A stretch of DNA of 64,000 bases from NCBI GenBank assembly GCA_001643675.2, contig LSRY02000009.1, forward strand, positions 124,001-188,000. Direction: 5' to 3'. Both the position numbers and the translations under genes were made by a program. The notes below the pieces were generated by a model. It searched no databases, was not told where the DNA came from, and saw only the letters and a program-made list of their open reading frames with translations. Of this stretch, positions 12,158 to 23,475 are shown one piece after another (within the stretch, counting starts at the first letter, position 1; every line of letters starts with the position of its first letter). The stretch is from Monocercomonoides exilis. Its lineage: Eukaryota; Preaxostyla; Oxymonadida; Polymastigidae.

Positions 12158-15148
12158 ATGTCTGAAACCGTAACTGTTGCGGTTCGAGTTAGACCTTTAA
12201 ATTCGAAGGAGAAAAAAGATAAATGCACAGAAATTCAAACTATATCTGGTTCAAGCATTACAATTAAAAATCCAAAGGAGTATGCAATTTTTTCAATTTT
12301 ATTTTTTTATTTCATCTTCATAAAGTGTAACGGACTCAAAAACATTCACATACGATTATGTTTATGGAACGTCAACAACTCAAGAAGTTTGAAAACATTT
12401 TGCTTCGTCATCTTTGATATATTCAAGTTTTTGTTATTTTTTAATATAGCAAGTTTTTAATGATTTGGGAAAGCTATATCTTGAAAATTGTTGGAATGGC
12501 TTTAATTGCACATTATTTGCTTACGGGCAAACCGGGTCAGGAAAGTCATATTCGATGACCGGCTCGAATGATTCACCTGATAGTCGCGGAATCATTCCGC
12601 GTGGATGCGAAGAAATGTTCAAAAGAATCGAGGAAAATACCAATCAAGATATCTCATATGATGTCAGGGTATATCTGATTATTTGCTTTTTCCAAGAAAA
12701 TTTGCTCCTTTAAAATGTACATTTTTCTTTTGAAATGTTAAAAAAATTCTTTAGGTTTCTTTTCTCGAGCTATACAATGAAAAGTTGAAGGATTTACTTG
12801 ATCCAAAGACATCAAAAACGATAAAAATTCGTGAATCCCCGACAAAAGGTGTTTATGTCGAAAATGCAGTCGAAGAACCTGTAGCAAGTTATCAAGAGAT
12901 TGAAAGAGTTCTTGACGAAGGCAACAAATACAGAACAGTTGCAGCAACACAGATGAATGCGACTAGTTCGCGTTCTCATTCAATTCTGACAATATTCTTC
13001 ACTCGACAAGAGGTTTGAAGTTATCTTTGATTGTTTTTATAATCTTTTCATTTTATTCTTATAACCTTAATATCATGAATTTTTATTCAAAACATTTAAA
13101 TTTCCTTTTATTTTTTTCAATAATCCACGCATTCAGATGGTTAGTGGAACCAAAACCCAAAAGGACTCAATGATCAACCTTGTCGATCTTGCTGGGAGTG
13201 AAAGGCAGTCAAAAACAGGAGCAACTGGAGAAAGGCTGACTGAAGCCAATTCGATCAATCTGAGTCTCTCAGGTTTGTTGAGAGCATTCAAATGAGAATA
13301 ATTGAATTGCAATGCTGATGATAATATTGAGAAGAATTTTTTTTTATATGTAAAAAAAGAAAAAACTTCGACTTCAACACTTCTTTTATGAATTGTTAAA
13401 TTGATTGTGTTATTTTTCGTTCTCAAAACATGTCATTATTTTTTCCTCCTTTTTTTTCCTCATTGTTTTCTTCTTCTCTAAACAAACAGCCCTAGGCAAT
13501 GTCATCTCCGCCTTGGCAGAGCAGTCGAATGGGAAGAAGAAGTACATTCCCTATCGCGACTCCACACTCACCCGAATGCTTCAGGACTCTCTTGGAGGGA
13601 ATAGCAAGACAATTATGATAGCTGCCATGTCTCCTGCTTCATCCAATTATGACGAAGGTGTGTTTTTGAATGGAAATATGGTGAAAGAGAATGAAAAAGA
13701 ACATTAGCAATGATTGATATTTTCTATCTTTGTCAACAATATAAATGTGTTCAATATCATATTTTATCTTCTTTATTCATCTTTTTTTTCTTTTCATTTA
13801 ATTTCTTTTTCTTTTATTTGCTTGTGTTTAGGTCTATCCACACTGCAATATGCCAATCGAGCCAAGCAGATTAAGAACAAGCCAGTTGTCAATGAAAGCG
13901 AAAGCGACAAGCTTATCAAAGAATTAAGAGCACAAATAGAAGAATTGCAGAAGCAGCTACAAGGAGGAGGTGGTGGTGGTGGAGGAGGAAGCAATGGAAA
14001 TGCTGGAAGTGGTGTGAATGATAAATTGAATTATGTCTTTATTGTTTTGACTGTATTTATTTGTTTTATTCATGATAATCTTTCAATTTGCTGATATTCG
14101 TCTTCAATAAAATGATTCCTTATTATAATCTTTACTAACTCTATCATCATCATTATTATCAGCTTCTTCTTCTTCCTCATCATCAACAGACAGCACATCA
14201 TATTCAGCGAGCATAGCAGAGCATAAAAGACTGGAGGAAGAGTTGGCGAAGGAGAAAGCAGCGTTGGCAGAGTCAGAAGCCAAACGGATGCAAAGAGAAG
14301 CAGAAATTGAAGCAGAAAGAAGGAGAATCAACGGAGAGATAGAGAAAATGAGCAAAGCAGCTGAAGAAGCGAAGAAAAGATGGGAAGAAGAGGAGAGGAA
14401 GAGGAAGGAGGAGAACATTGCGCAGACAGCTGAGGAGAAGGCAGAGGAAGAAAGAAGAAGGAAAGAAGAAGAAGAGGAAGAGGCGAAAAACGCAGAAGAA
14501 ATCAGAAAGTTGAATGAAATGCTGAGTTCATTGAGCAACGAGAAGAAAGAGCTGGCTGCCAAAGCGAACGAGCAGACAGAGATGGAGACAAGAATCGCGC
14601 AAAAGGAAGAAGAAGTGCTGAATGCGAAGGAGGCGAAGGAGAAAGCAGAGGCAGAGCTGGCGCTGGCACAGAAGACGCTGCTGAACCTGACGATGAGTCT
14701 GGAGGAGAAGAGGAAGAAGGCAGAGGAGATTCAGCAGAAGAGAGAAGAATATCTGAAAGATTGTGGATTATCCGTGGGGGAGCTGGGGAGTGTGTTTGGA
14801 TCGATGAATTCTTCCTCTTCCTCTTCCTCTTCTTCTTCTTCTGCTCTTCCCCAGCTGAGAAATGTGTCACTTTCACCTGATTTGAATGGGAACTTGTTGT
14901 ATTTCCTGAGAAAAGGCGAGATGAAAATCGGGTTTGATGGAAAGTTGTGTGACATTGTTGTGAAAGGGGTTGGGGTAGCCTCTTTGCATTGCATTATGCA
15001 CGTGAGAGAGGAAGAAGGAGAAGGGAAAGGGAAGGAGAAGGTGATCAATGTGTATTTGGAATGCACACAGGGAAATCGAGTGCTGGTGAATGGAGAGTGG
15101 GTTGGAGACAGTTCAAAAGAAAATAATGAACAAAAAGGAGGACAAATG

Positions 15149-15180
<32 letters not shown>

Positions 15181-16873
15181 TTCTTCTTCTTCTTCATCTT
15201 CATCATCATCATCATCTTCTTCTTCTTATTCATCTCCACAACATCCACAACACCCTCAAACAAACACTCCATCAGCTTCATCATTCACTTCCTCTTCTTC
15301 CTCTTCCTCTTCCTCTTCTCTTCATCTTCTTTCACACGGAGACAGACTCATCATCGGCAGGACTTGTGTCTTCAGCTTTCTGAATCCATCCACTTCATCC
15401 ACTTCTTCATCATCTGCTTCATCATCATCTACTTCTTCTTCTTCTTCTTCTTCCTCTTCGTCCTCTTCTGACTCTGACACTGATTCTGAACCAGATGAGC
15501 TTGATCTCCTCCAGGCCGAGCTCGCCGTAGCAGCTGGGAAGAGTGCGAATGTGTCTGAGTATCAGCACCGCTCTCCCTCGTCTGCCTGGCTCTTCGAAGC
15601 AGACATGCTCGTCGACGAAGCAAACGCCATTGCGCACGAGCTGCACCGCCTCATCAACTACGGCCTCGACCTCAACAGCGACCGGAACACGGTGTCTGTG
15701 GTGGTTGACTCGTTTGAGCACTCCCTCAGTCAGAAGTGGCCACTGGCTGCGCTTGAAGACAAGCTTCCGCTGATGAGAGAGATTCTGTCAGACTACAGAG
15801 CAGACGGGGTGGTGGACGAGGTGCCGGAGAGGGACCCCTTTTTTGACCCGCCGCAGGACGAGAGGATGGGCAGGGCGGTGGCTGTGCTGAGGAACCTGGC
15901 GCTGGCTGGGGCGATGAGGGTGACACTGGGAGTGAGGGAGGAGGTGGAAGAGGAGAAGAAGAAGGAAGGGGAAGGGGAAAGAAGAGAAGGAGAAGGAGAA
16001 GGAGAAGATGAAGATGAATGGGATGGGGTTGTTGCGCAGCTGAAGGTGAGGCTGACGCTGAAGATGAAAGAGAAGACGAAAAAGAACGGGAAGATGGTTG
16101 AGGTGGAAAAAGTTCTGCCACTTGTTCCTGCTCCTGAGGGTACTTATGCATATTCAGAAGTGCTAAAGCCAAGAACAGCCAATCAAAAGAAGGCAACTTC
16201 ATTATCATCATCATCATCATCATCTTCTTCTTCTTCTTCTTCTTCTTCTTCATCCAAAAAGAAAAATACAAAGAAAAATGCAAAGAAAGCAGATGTGAGC
16301 CGAATCCAGTATGCGCGGACGACACTGAAGAAGTGTGTGGACAAGCAGAGCATGATAGGGAAGGCGATTGTGCTGCGAGTGAAGATTGAAGAAGTGAAAG
16401 TTCTGTCTGAACAGTCCACTCCCAACCATTTTGGCCTGCATGTGGCAGCAACATGGCCATTCGATGCAGAGAGAAGAGAAGACACGCCGAGGACGCTCAC
16501 GACGCAGCTGGTGAAGGACTTCAATTCTGACGAGGAGACGAAGGAAGGGAGTGAGTTTGTGTTTGAGTGGGAGGAGTTTGGGGAGGAAGACATGGCAGCG
16601 CTGATGGAGGGGCAGATGGTGCTGGAGGTGTGGGGACACGGCGGGTGGGCAGCAGAGTACACGACAGAGGCGCTGGAAGAGGCAGAAGAGCTGAGGAAGA
16701 TCAGCCAGTCGCTGGAGGACGCAGAGAAGAAGGACAGAAGCATCGCAGAGTCGATCAGCAGGAAGAACGAGGAGATTGAAACGATGGAGAAAGAGATAGA
16801 AATGATGAAGCAGAAGCTGGAGGAGCTGGACAAGGCAAAAACTGCTAAAAGCTCAAGTTGTATTATTCTGTAA
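12158..16873 (+). CDS. Kinesin-3-like motor with FHA domain and CaaX box
   Basis: Plus-end-type N-terminal kinesin motor for cargo transport on microtubules. Exons are 12158-12279, 12326-12386, 12450-12668, 12755-13012, 13137-13272, 13490-13657, 13832-14011 and 14163-16873. All phases close, giving 1284 residues. The motor has P-loop GQTGSGKS (residues 87-94), switch [10 protein letters not shown] (about 202) and switch [10 protein letters not shown] (about 235). After the motor come a short coiled coil, a Gly run, a long Glu/Lys/Arg coiled coil (about 405-590), and an FHA domain split by Ser tracts (about 610-790, ending [17 protein letters not shown]). This order is that of the KIF1/Unc-104 kinesin-3 class. 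No pleckstrin-homology domain is visible. Instead the protein ends in a coiled coil, a Lys-containing stretch and SSSCIIL, a CaaX prenylation signal whose final Leu predicts geranylgeranylation. Both the family call and the exons are well supported; lipidation is inferred. Confidence 0.93.
14810..16256 (+). repeat. Ser-encoding triplet tracts inside kinesin exon 8
   Basis: Runs of TCT/TCA/TCC encode poly-Ser at about 14808-14840, 15148-15230, 15286-15325, 15385-15470 and 16198-16255. The second and third split the FHA domain between its NG loop and its last strands. They are in frame and lie between conserved segments, so they are probably translated. Confidence 0.85.
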
Positions 16874-17781
16874 TTATCTAACACGTTTTTGTTTGGTTAG
16901 ATTTTGTTTTTAACTTTATAATTTTTTTTTTTTTAATTTTTAAAATTTGTTTCACAAACTCTGCGTCTTTTTTTGAAATTAACTCATAAAAATACGTTTT
17001 CATTCTAAAAGTGCAGGAACCTGATATCAACTGTTTCTACAAGAAAACGCTGTTTAGAGAAAAAAAAGAATTTCTTCAAACATGTTCAATTCAATTCAAA
17101 ACAGCTGTAATCTTCAAGTTAAATCGAAGCTTTTCAAAACAGTAATCTTCAAAATCATCAACGCGTTTTTTTCTCAAATTGATTTTTGAATGAATTGCTT
17201 TAATTTGCTTCAAAAAAAAAGTCTTCTTGATAAGCTTTGCTCTTCATTGAAAATCAATATTCATTCACCATTTCCACTCTGTTCATGCGATCTGCCAAAA
17301 GCTAAAAAGTTAGTATAATATTATGTTATTAAGATATTCCCATTTAATAGAAATTTGAATTTCTTTTTGTTCGTGAATTTATATTTTATGAAATCTTGCA
17401 ACGAAATTGACAAAATGATTTATAAAAAATACATATTTGCCTTCTTCGCTTTTTAGAGTGAGTTAAAAATTTTAAATTCCGGAACATAAATACTTTTTCC
17501 TTAAAAAAGAAACATCTGAAATAAACTCAAAATGACATAAATATGGGTGTAATTTTTTGGAATAATCTGTTTCGAAAATCGTATATTCAAACGCATAAAA
17601 ATGATGAATGATTATGAATGATATCACAGAATGGATGGGAAAATAATCTTCAATCTATGGTTCAGATCAAAACTTTGAGAGAGGAGAAAGCAGTTTGCTT
17701 TCAAAAGGATTTTTGTTATTTATTTTAAGAAATCAGCAAACACACAAAGTTCAAGATCAATCTCGCATAGGGCAGTTTCAA
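16874..17781. other. AT-rich spacer
   Basis: Between the kinesin stop and the chosen start of the cyclin-like gene. Only A/T runs and short random frames were seen. The cyclin frame is open back to 17695 but has no ATG before 17782. Confidence 0.6.
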
Positions 17782-18888
17782 ATGGCATATTTATCACAAG
17801 AATATCAATCATCTCAAAGTCAATCCAAAGATCTTCAAATATTGATGGATGATTCTAAATCGGAACAAGAACAATCACACGCCAAACAATTTATTTCTGA
17901 AAACACGAGCATAGAAAAAGAGGAAAACAAAATGCAACATATTCAACGTTGTGATCTTTCATCTTATTGTTCCGATATCCATAAGTGGAACGATGAGCCA
18001 TTAAGTCAAAATACGATGAAATTACGAACCTACTTCCATTTTATTCCAACAAATGATACAGTTATAAACAGTTCTTCGATGCTAATATCAAGAATAACAA
18101 AACTTGCATTAGAAGTATCATATGGACATGTGAAAATGTTCCGCACATGGCTAAAGCCAACGTTCTGTGAAATTTGTAAAAAAACAAATTTACCAGAACT
18201 AGTTGAAGAAGTTTTGCAAAAAGAAAATGGAACACAATTGAAATGCTTGCCTTCCAAAGATTCTTTTGTAACTATCAATCATATCGAATTTGAAAGAGAT
18301 ATGAGTGCAATGATCACAAGGATTCTAAAAGTTCTTCAACGAACATTTCGCATGCGTACTACAGAGCTTATTCAGGCGATTATTCTTTATGGAAGAATTT
18401 GTAACGATCACTGCAAATGCTCTTCATTCGTTCATTTATTCCGCAATTCTCTTAAAACTCTATTTCTTGTGTGCGTTTTAATTGCTCACAAGGCCAATGC
18501 TGACATCACCATCCGAAACAGTTGCTGGGGTGAAGCGTTTGGACTTCCAATAGCCACAATGAGGCAATTTGAAGAAGCTGCACTCGATTTGCTTAACTGG
18601 GATGTGAGGATCAGCCAGAAGGAGTTCTATGAGATGAGGGCGGTTGTTGTGTGTGGAGGAATACCGAAAGAACAAATAGAAAAGGAAGAGACCAAAAGCT
18701 CTGTTGGTATTGAAAGCGATGATAAAATGGAAGTTGAAGATAAAGTAAGTTCGTCATCAGTTTCGTCATCATCGGCTACAAAAGCATTGCTGAAGTTGTT
18801 GGCTATAGCATCTTCTTCTTCCAGAGAAGGTGAAATGGAAGTTCAACAAGATGATGCAATGAATGAAGATTACGGGACGGTTTCTTGA
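17782..18888 (+). CDS. Cyclin-box protein
   Basis: A 368-residue single-exon protein, started at the first in-frame ATG (17782). The N-terminal 90 residues are Gln/Ser/Glu rich and probably disordered. From about residue 165 the helices resemble a cyclin box: FERDMSAMITRILKVLQRTF, then MRTTELIQAIILYGRICN, SLKTLFLVCVLIAHKANADI, and FEEAALDLLNWDVRISQKEF. The last matches the '..fE..fL.lL.w...vs..ef' pattern of cyclin helices 4-5. It would bind and activate a cyclin-dependent kinase. The tail is acidic and Ser rich. Subfamily is uncertain; PHO80/cyclin-Y-like or an orphan cyclin are both possible. An upstream exon cannot be excluded, because the frame is open to 17695 and a possible acceptor (TTTTAAG) lies near 17730. 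The stop is TGA. Confidence 0.7.
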   Translation: MAYLSQEYQSSQSQSKDLQILMDDSKSEQEQSHAKQFISENTSIEKEENKMQHIQRCDLSSYCSDIHKWNDEPLSQNTMKLRTYFHFIPTNDTVINSSSMLISRITKLALEVSYGHVKMFRTWLKPTFCEICKKTNLPELVEEVLQKENGTQLKCLPSKDSFVTINHIEFERDMSAMITRILKVLQRTFRMRTTELIQAIILYGRICNDHCKCSSFVHLFRNSLKTLFLVCVLIAHKANADITIRNSCWGEAFGLPIATMRQFEEAALDLLNWDVRISQKEFYEMRAVVVCGGIPKEQIEKEETKSSVGIESDDKMEVEDKVSSSSVSSSSATKALLKLLAIASSSSREGEMEVQQDDAMNEDYGTVS

Positions 18889-21349
18889 ATTTAGAAAACC
18901 TTCCTTGTCTTATTTCATATTGTTGCTGATTTTGATGATCTGTCTTTCGCTATGAAGGTTTTCTTTCATTAAATTTGTCCGATGAAGGAAGAAGCACAGC
19001 AAAGATAAGTTTTAAAGCTTATGGAGGAAAAAAAAAAAAGAAAGAGTGAATGAAAACGAATTGTTGTTTTTGTGATCTCTCTTTTCTTTCTTTTTTTTTC
19101 CTTGTTGAATGATTATGCGTAAAAATTTCCAGATATATTTTGATTTTAAAATATGTTTGAAAGTTGCTTAATTGTGGTCTTTCATTCATATTTTAAGTTG
19201 TTTTCTTATTAAGGATTTTTTATTATTAATATTATTAATAAATTATTTTAATGATATAATTTTTGAAAAAGTTTTTATTTTGACTAATTTTACTGTCGTT
19301 GTGGATTTTTTTTTTTTCTTTCTTTCTTTTTGTACATTTATTTTTCCTGTGCAAACGGAAATTATCATATTGCATTTGGCTCAATTATCTCTTGTATTTT
19401 TTTCTCATCAATATTTCTCAATTTATTTTGTTTGATGTTGATAAAAAGTTGATAGAAGAGTTAAAATGATGATTGAAATGAAAGCAGAAAATTTCGTTTT
19501 CATCATCGTCGTTTCCATTTTCTAAGTGTATTTTTGAGAATACATAGTGGAATTCTATTTCTTGTTTTATTTGTTTTATAAACCCAAATCTGATATCCTA
19601 ATCATTTCTTGATTCTTTTTTTCCAGATATACTCTCATCGTTTCTTTTCTGTTTAACTTTGAACAATGCTATTACTAAACTAACACGAAAAAAATTTATT
19701 TTATTTCTATCATCAAAAGATTACAAAAAGAAAAATATACAATTTCGAAATTTACACCTAAAATTATTAAAGTTCGAAAAACTGGCATATGCTCACTTTT
19801 CGTTTCAAGCAAAAAATAATGCAAACAACTTTGTTTGAATTATTAGTTGTTGTAATGCATTAGTAACATTATAATGAATACGGATTTTATATTATTTCTG
19901 TTTTTGAAGTGTCTGAACTTTTATATTGAAAAAATGTTAAAATTATCAAAAATGTTATGATTCTGAACAATCACTTGCATCTGCTTCATCTCCTGGATCA
20001 TCTTTATCTTCTTCATAAAAACCTTTTGCATCTTTTCCGATTTGGGGAATATCTGTTTCCTTGCCTCCTTTTCCATCATAACAGTCATGAGGTAATGCAG
20101 CTTCTTTAAATATTTGTTATTGGTTGCAATCCAAATAACTTCTGGGAAGAGCGTATCTTTTTCTTTTTGAAGCAAAAATGAAGCAAAAAAAAATTATCGA
20201 TGAACTTTTTTTATTCAACATGGAGGCAAAGATCTTCTGAAATGAGACCAACAACCTTCAATCTAATTTGAACATACTTCTGTTTCTGAATCATTAAATT
20301 CGTATTTATGGCAGATTGTCAGATGTTTGAAATTCAATTCATTCAACTCCTTATGATCATCCAACAAATCACTGAAATCGTGTTCCTTTCTGAAAATGAG
20401 CTTCGAAAATGGGTATAAGAGTCTCCATTTTTCTGTTTGGAACTCAAATAATTCAACAGTTCACGATTTCATTATTTCCTTTTCTTTCCACTGTACCAAA
20501 AAGCCATATTTGTTTCTTTTTATTCACTTCGCGGAACTTTCTTTTTCCTAAGATCGCCTTTTTCAGATTCCACAACGCATCCTTCTCCTCCTGGAACAAA
20601 TCTCACACTTCGCATGAGAACACTTATTACCGAATGTTTTTCTGTTAACTCCTGTCAGATTTGATCATTGATAAGTTTTTAATTCAAGTTAGAAATGCAA
20701 AAGAATAAGAAAAATAGTGTTGATTTTGAGACAACTGCAACAAAAAAGATGTCTCCTTCAAATATGAAATGAATTTATTTTTATGCTGATCATTTCCAAG
20801 ATCTATTTGTAACATTAAATGTTGTGAGTTTACTATGTGGATATTTCAACATAAATATTCACAGCATATCAAAAAATACACTCATTGATGTTAATTATTT
20901 GACACTCCTGTTCAATAATACTTGAGAAAAAATCAATAACACAATGATGATTGTTGGTTCAAGTCAAACACCTAAACCATAAAATACGTTTTTGGATTAT
21001 TATATTACATATCAAATAACGTAATAAAATTTTAAATATCAGTTTTCTGATATGAAAAGGCAATCCTTTTTTTATTGCATGATTAAACAATTGTTAATTC
21101 ATGAAATCTTCAAAGTTTGATTAGACTGTTTTTCATGAACAAATTTTGATTCGTTGATAAATCAATATTTTATTTGAATAATATTTTTATTTGAGCATTA
21201 TTTGCCCATTTTTATTATAAATACAAAGATCACCTAAAGTTTGATAAAGATTTTTAACTTGATAATCAAACTGTTTTTGTTGATCAAATAAAAATATTCA
21301 AAATTAATTAATTGAAATATTAACTTTCTTTTATTTTGAGAAAACAATT
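18889..21349. other. Long AT-rich spacer
   Basis: About 2.5 kb without a convincing gene. Frames near 19172-19435 (+), 19921-20175 (-) and 20409-20648 (+) are short, AT-driven and match nothing recognised. No inverted repeat with arms above about 40 bp was noticed. Confidence 0.5.
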
Positions 21350-22338
21350 AGGCTGCATATTTCAGAGCACCATTTACAAAAGAGCTGTTGATAAAGGGCT
21401 GCACAACAGACTTTTTTGTGGGGGAAGAAGATCTTCTGCTGAGGGTTGTGAAATACCAAAGTGAGACTATATTTGTGTCTTCGGTTGCAGACAATCACAA
21501 AGACAGCAAGCAATGCGGAGAGTTCAGCATGCCTTGTCGATCATTGAATCAGGGAGTGCAACACATTATTCCATCTCTGTACTCTCAGATGTTGATAACA
21601 GAGGAAACAGAAATTGTTGGGAAATGTGATGCTCGTGATGTGATCATCCGTTCGCTGCAATCTCCTTCAACTGCTTTGGTGCATCTGAATTCAATAATAA
21701 CTAATGAGGGAAATCTTATCACAACATTAGATAAAGTTCGGATTGAAAGTGTGAAATTCAATTTTGAACAGTCTTTTTCATATTCAGACAGTTCTATTAT
21801 TCATGAAACAAATGGCCAATTATCTCTTTCATTTGTTGATTTTTCTTCGATTGGCCACTCAGAAAACATTGAAGCTGTTATTATCAACTCAACATTGCTG
21901 AGCATCGAAAATGGAATTCTTCATATTGACAATTGCTCAGTGTCACTCCTTTCATTCAAGAAATCATTGTTTCTGTTTAATGGAGATGAGATTTCATTGA
22001 TGAATGTGAAACTGGAACAGATTGAAGAAACAGAAAATGTGTTTGAGATTGGACAATACAATGAAGTTGTGTTAAATGGAGTATCCGCGGATGGAGTGAA
22101 GCTGTCTGAACGTAATAACATTGCGATTAAAGGATCCACTTCAGGAACAGTGTCTATTGGAATCTCCTCATTCAACAACTGTTCAAGGAATTCAAAAGCA
22201 ACCTCTTCTCTTTTCACTTCTACCCCTCCTTTTCCTTCACATTCGTCTTCACCTTCACCTTCTTCAACTTCTTCAGGGCCTTCAACTTCTTCAATTTCTT
22301 TTTTTCGCTCGTTATTTTCCAAATATAAAAGAAGATGA
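21350..22338 (+). pseudogene. Truncated Pmp-like fragment, duplicate of the 50916-58727 gene
   Basis: From about 21355 to 22210 the frame closely tracks one internal module of the minus-strand Pmp gene (its 54015-53160 part). Shared segments include EEDLLLRVVKY, HIIPSLYSQ, RSLQSPSTALV, HETNGQLSLSFVDFSSIGHS and LLSFKKSLFLFNGD. The fragment has no signal peptide, membrane segment or start codon at its left end. It keeps one CG...PC module (QCGEFSMPCRSL). On the right the homology dissolves into Ser/Pro-rich low complexity and ends at TGA near 22338. It looks like a segmental copy in opposite orientation to its source, retained without lesions in its remaining frame. Confidence 0.85.
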
Positions 22339-22832
22339 ATGAATGTTGAACTCTCAATGTTAATTTTGTTTTCATTTTTTCAAAACTCATTTTTTTGAAA
22401 AAGTATGAAGACAATAAGAAGAAGAAGAAGAAGAAATGAATGGAAACAACGAAGAGAATGAAATGCGTGTGAAAAGTCAAAGTTTGATTTCACCTTAATA
22501 AACATTCATTTTTTATCTTTTGTGTTTAAAATGTTTTTTATTTGTATTTGTTGAAAGCAAATTCCATTTTCAAAAGCATATTTCTCCCCTTACACTTTCA
22601 TTTTTTAAATTTCAAAACTTATGTAATGGGATTGTGATAATCAAGAATAATGGAAAGAGCATTATTTTTTGATAGAGGCATCAGAAATCAGTCAAATAGT
22701 TTTTCTGATAAAAGCATTGAGCTTGTTGTATTACTCACAATGCAGCCTGGAATTCAATCTCTCTCGGAAAAGCATCACACCACAATTTCAAATAAATGTC
22801 ACCTTTGGTGGGCTAACTATTTTTTTGCATAT
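22339..22832. other. AT-rich spacer with GAA repeat
   Basis: A short GAA/AAG microsatellite near 22420-22435, then AT-rich sequence up to the dispersed repeat that starts near 22833. No gene seen. Confidence 0.55.
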
Positions 22833-23110
22833 GGGGGAAAATACGGACTTTCAAACTTTTTTTGCACAAAGCATAAAAAAACTTGATTCACTTAATAATT
22901 CATTTTTCTTTCTCAGATTTCAAAATAAATATGATTCTCATATCCATAAACAGGCATCGTTGAAATCATAACAAGAAGTGTTGTGACATTCTGCTTATGT
23001 CAAAAAATAAATCCATTTTTATGGTGTTTTTTGATCTCAAAAAGTCAATGAAAAGTTCATAATTTTTCAATGAAAATGCCTGAAGAGAAATATTTTGCCC
23101 CATATAGTGA
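22833..23110 (+). repeat. Dispersed repeat, solo copy of the 60.5-61.2 kb fold-back arm
   Basis: Begins GGGGGAAAATACGGACTTTC and is collinear for about 270 bp with 60540-60812. It also matches, inverted, 61205-60955. Shared blocks include GACTTTCAA(G/A)CTTTTTTTGCACAA, TTTTTGATCTCA, AAGTCAATGAAAAGT and TGAAAATGC. It is a single arm without its inverted partner. Confidence 0.82.
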
Positions 23111-23161
23111 AAATTTTAGAAATAAAAGCAATTTGTCTATAATTTTAACTTTATAAATGGG

Positions 23162-23399
23162 TTATTCTTTTTGAAAAGTCGCAAATGTAAAATTTTTAAA
23201 TAAATAAAAAATCTCTTTTCTTGATCAAATTTCGGTTCCAGCTCATGCAACTTCACAGGAATGTGTAAAATAGCGTTGAAAAATTATATCCTCCACTTTG
23301 GTGAAGTTGCATGAGCTGGAACCGAAATTTGATCAAGATAAGAATTTTTTTAATTAAATTTTTTTGTAAATAATACATTTGCGACTTTTCAAAAATAAT
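23162..23399. repeat. Hairpin (MITE-like) element, family 1 copy A
   Basis: Inverted repeat with a perfect 37-bp inner stem (23220-23256 against 23301-23337; core GGTTCCAGCTCATGCAACTT) and a 44-nt loop. It extends through imperfect AT-rich sequence to outer ends TTGAAAAGTCGCAAATGTA / TACATTTGCGACTTTTCAA. A relative lies at 59331-59548. No coding capacity. Confidence 0.85.
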
Positions 23400-23475
23400 T
23401 ACTGAAATGTGTGATAAAAGTGGAAAAAATCTAACATCAAAATAAAATATTTATTGGAAAAATAAAGAAAAACTA

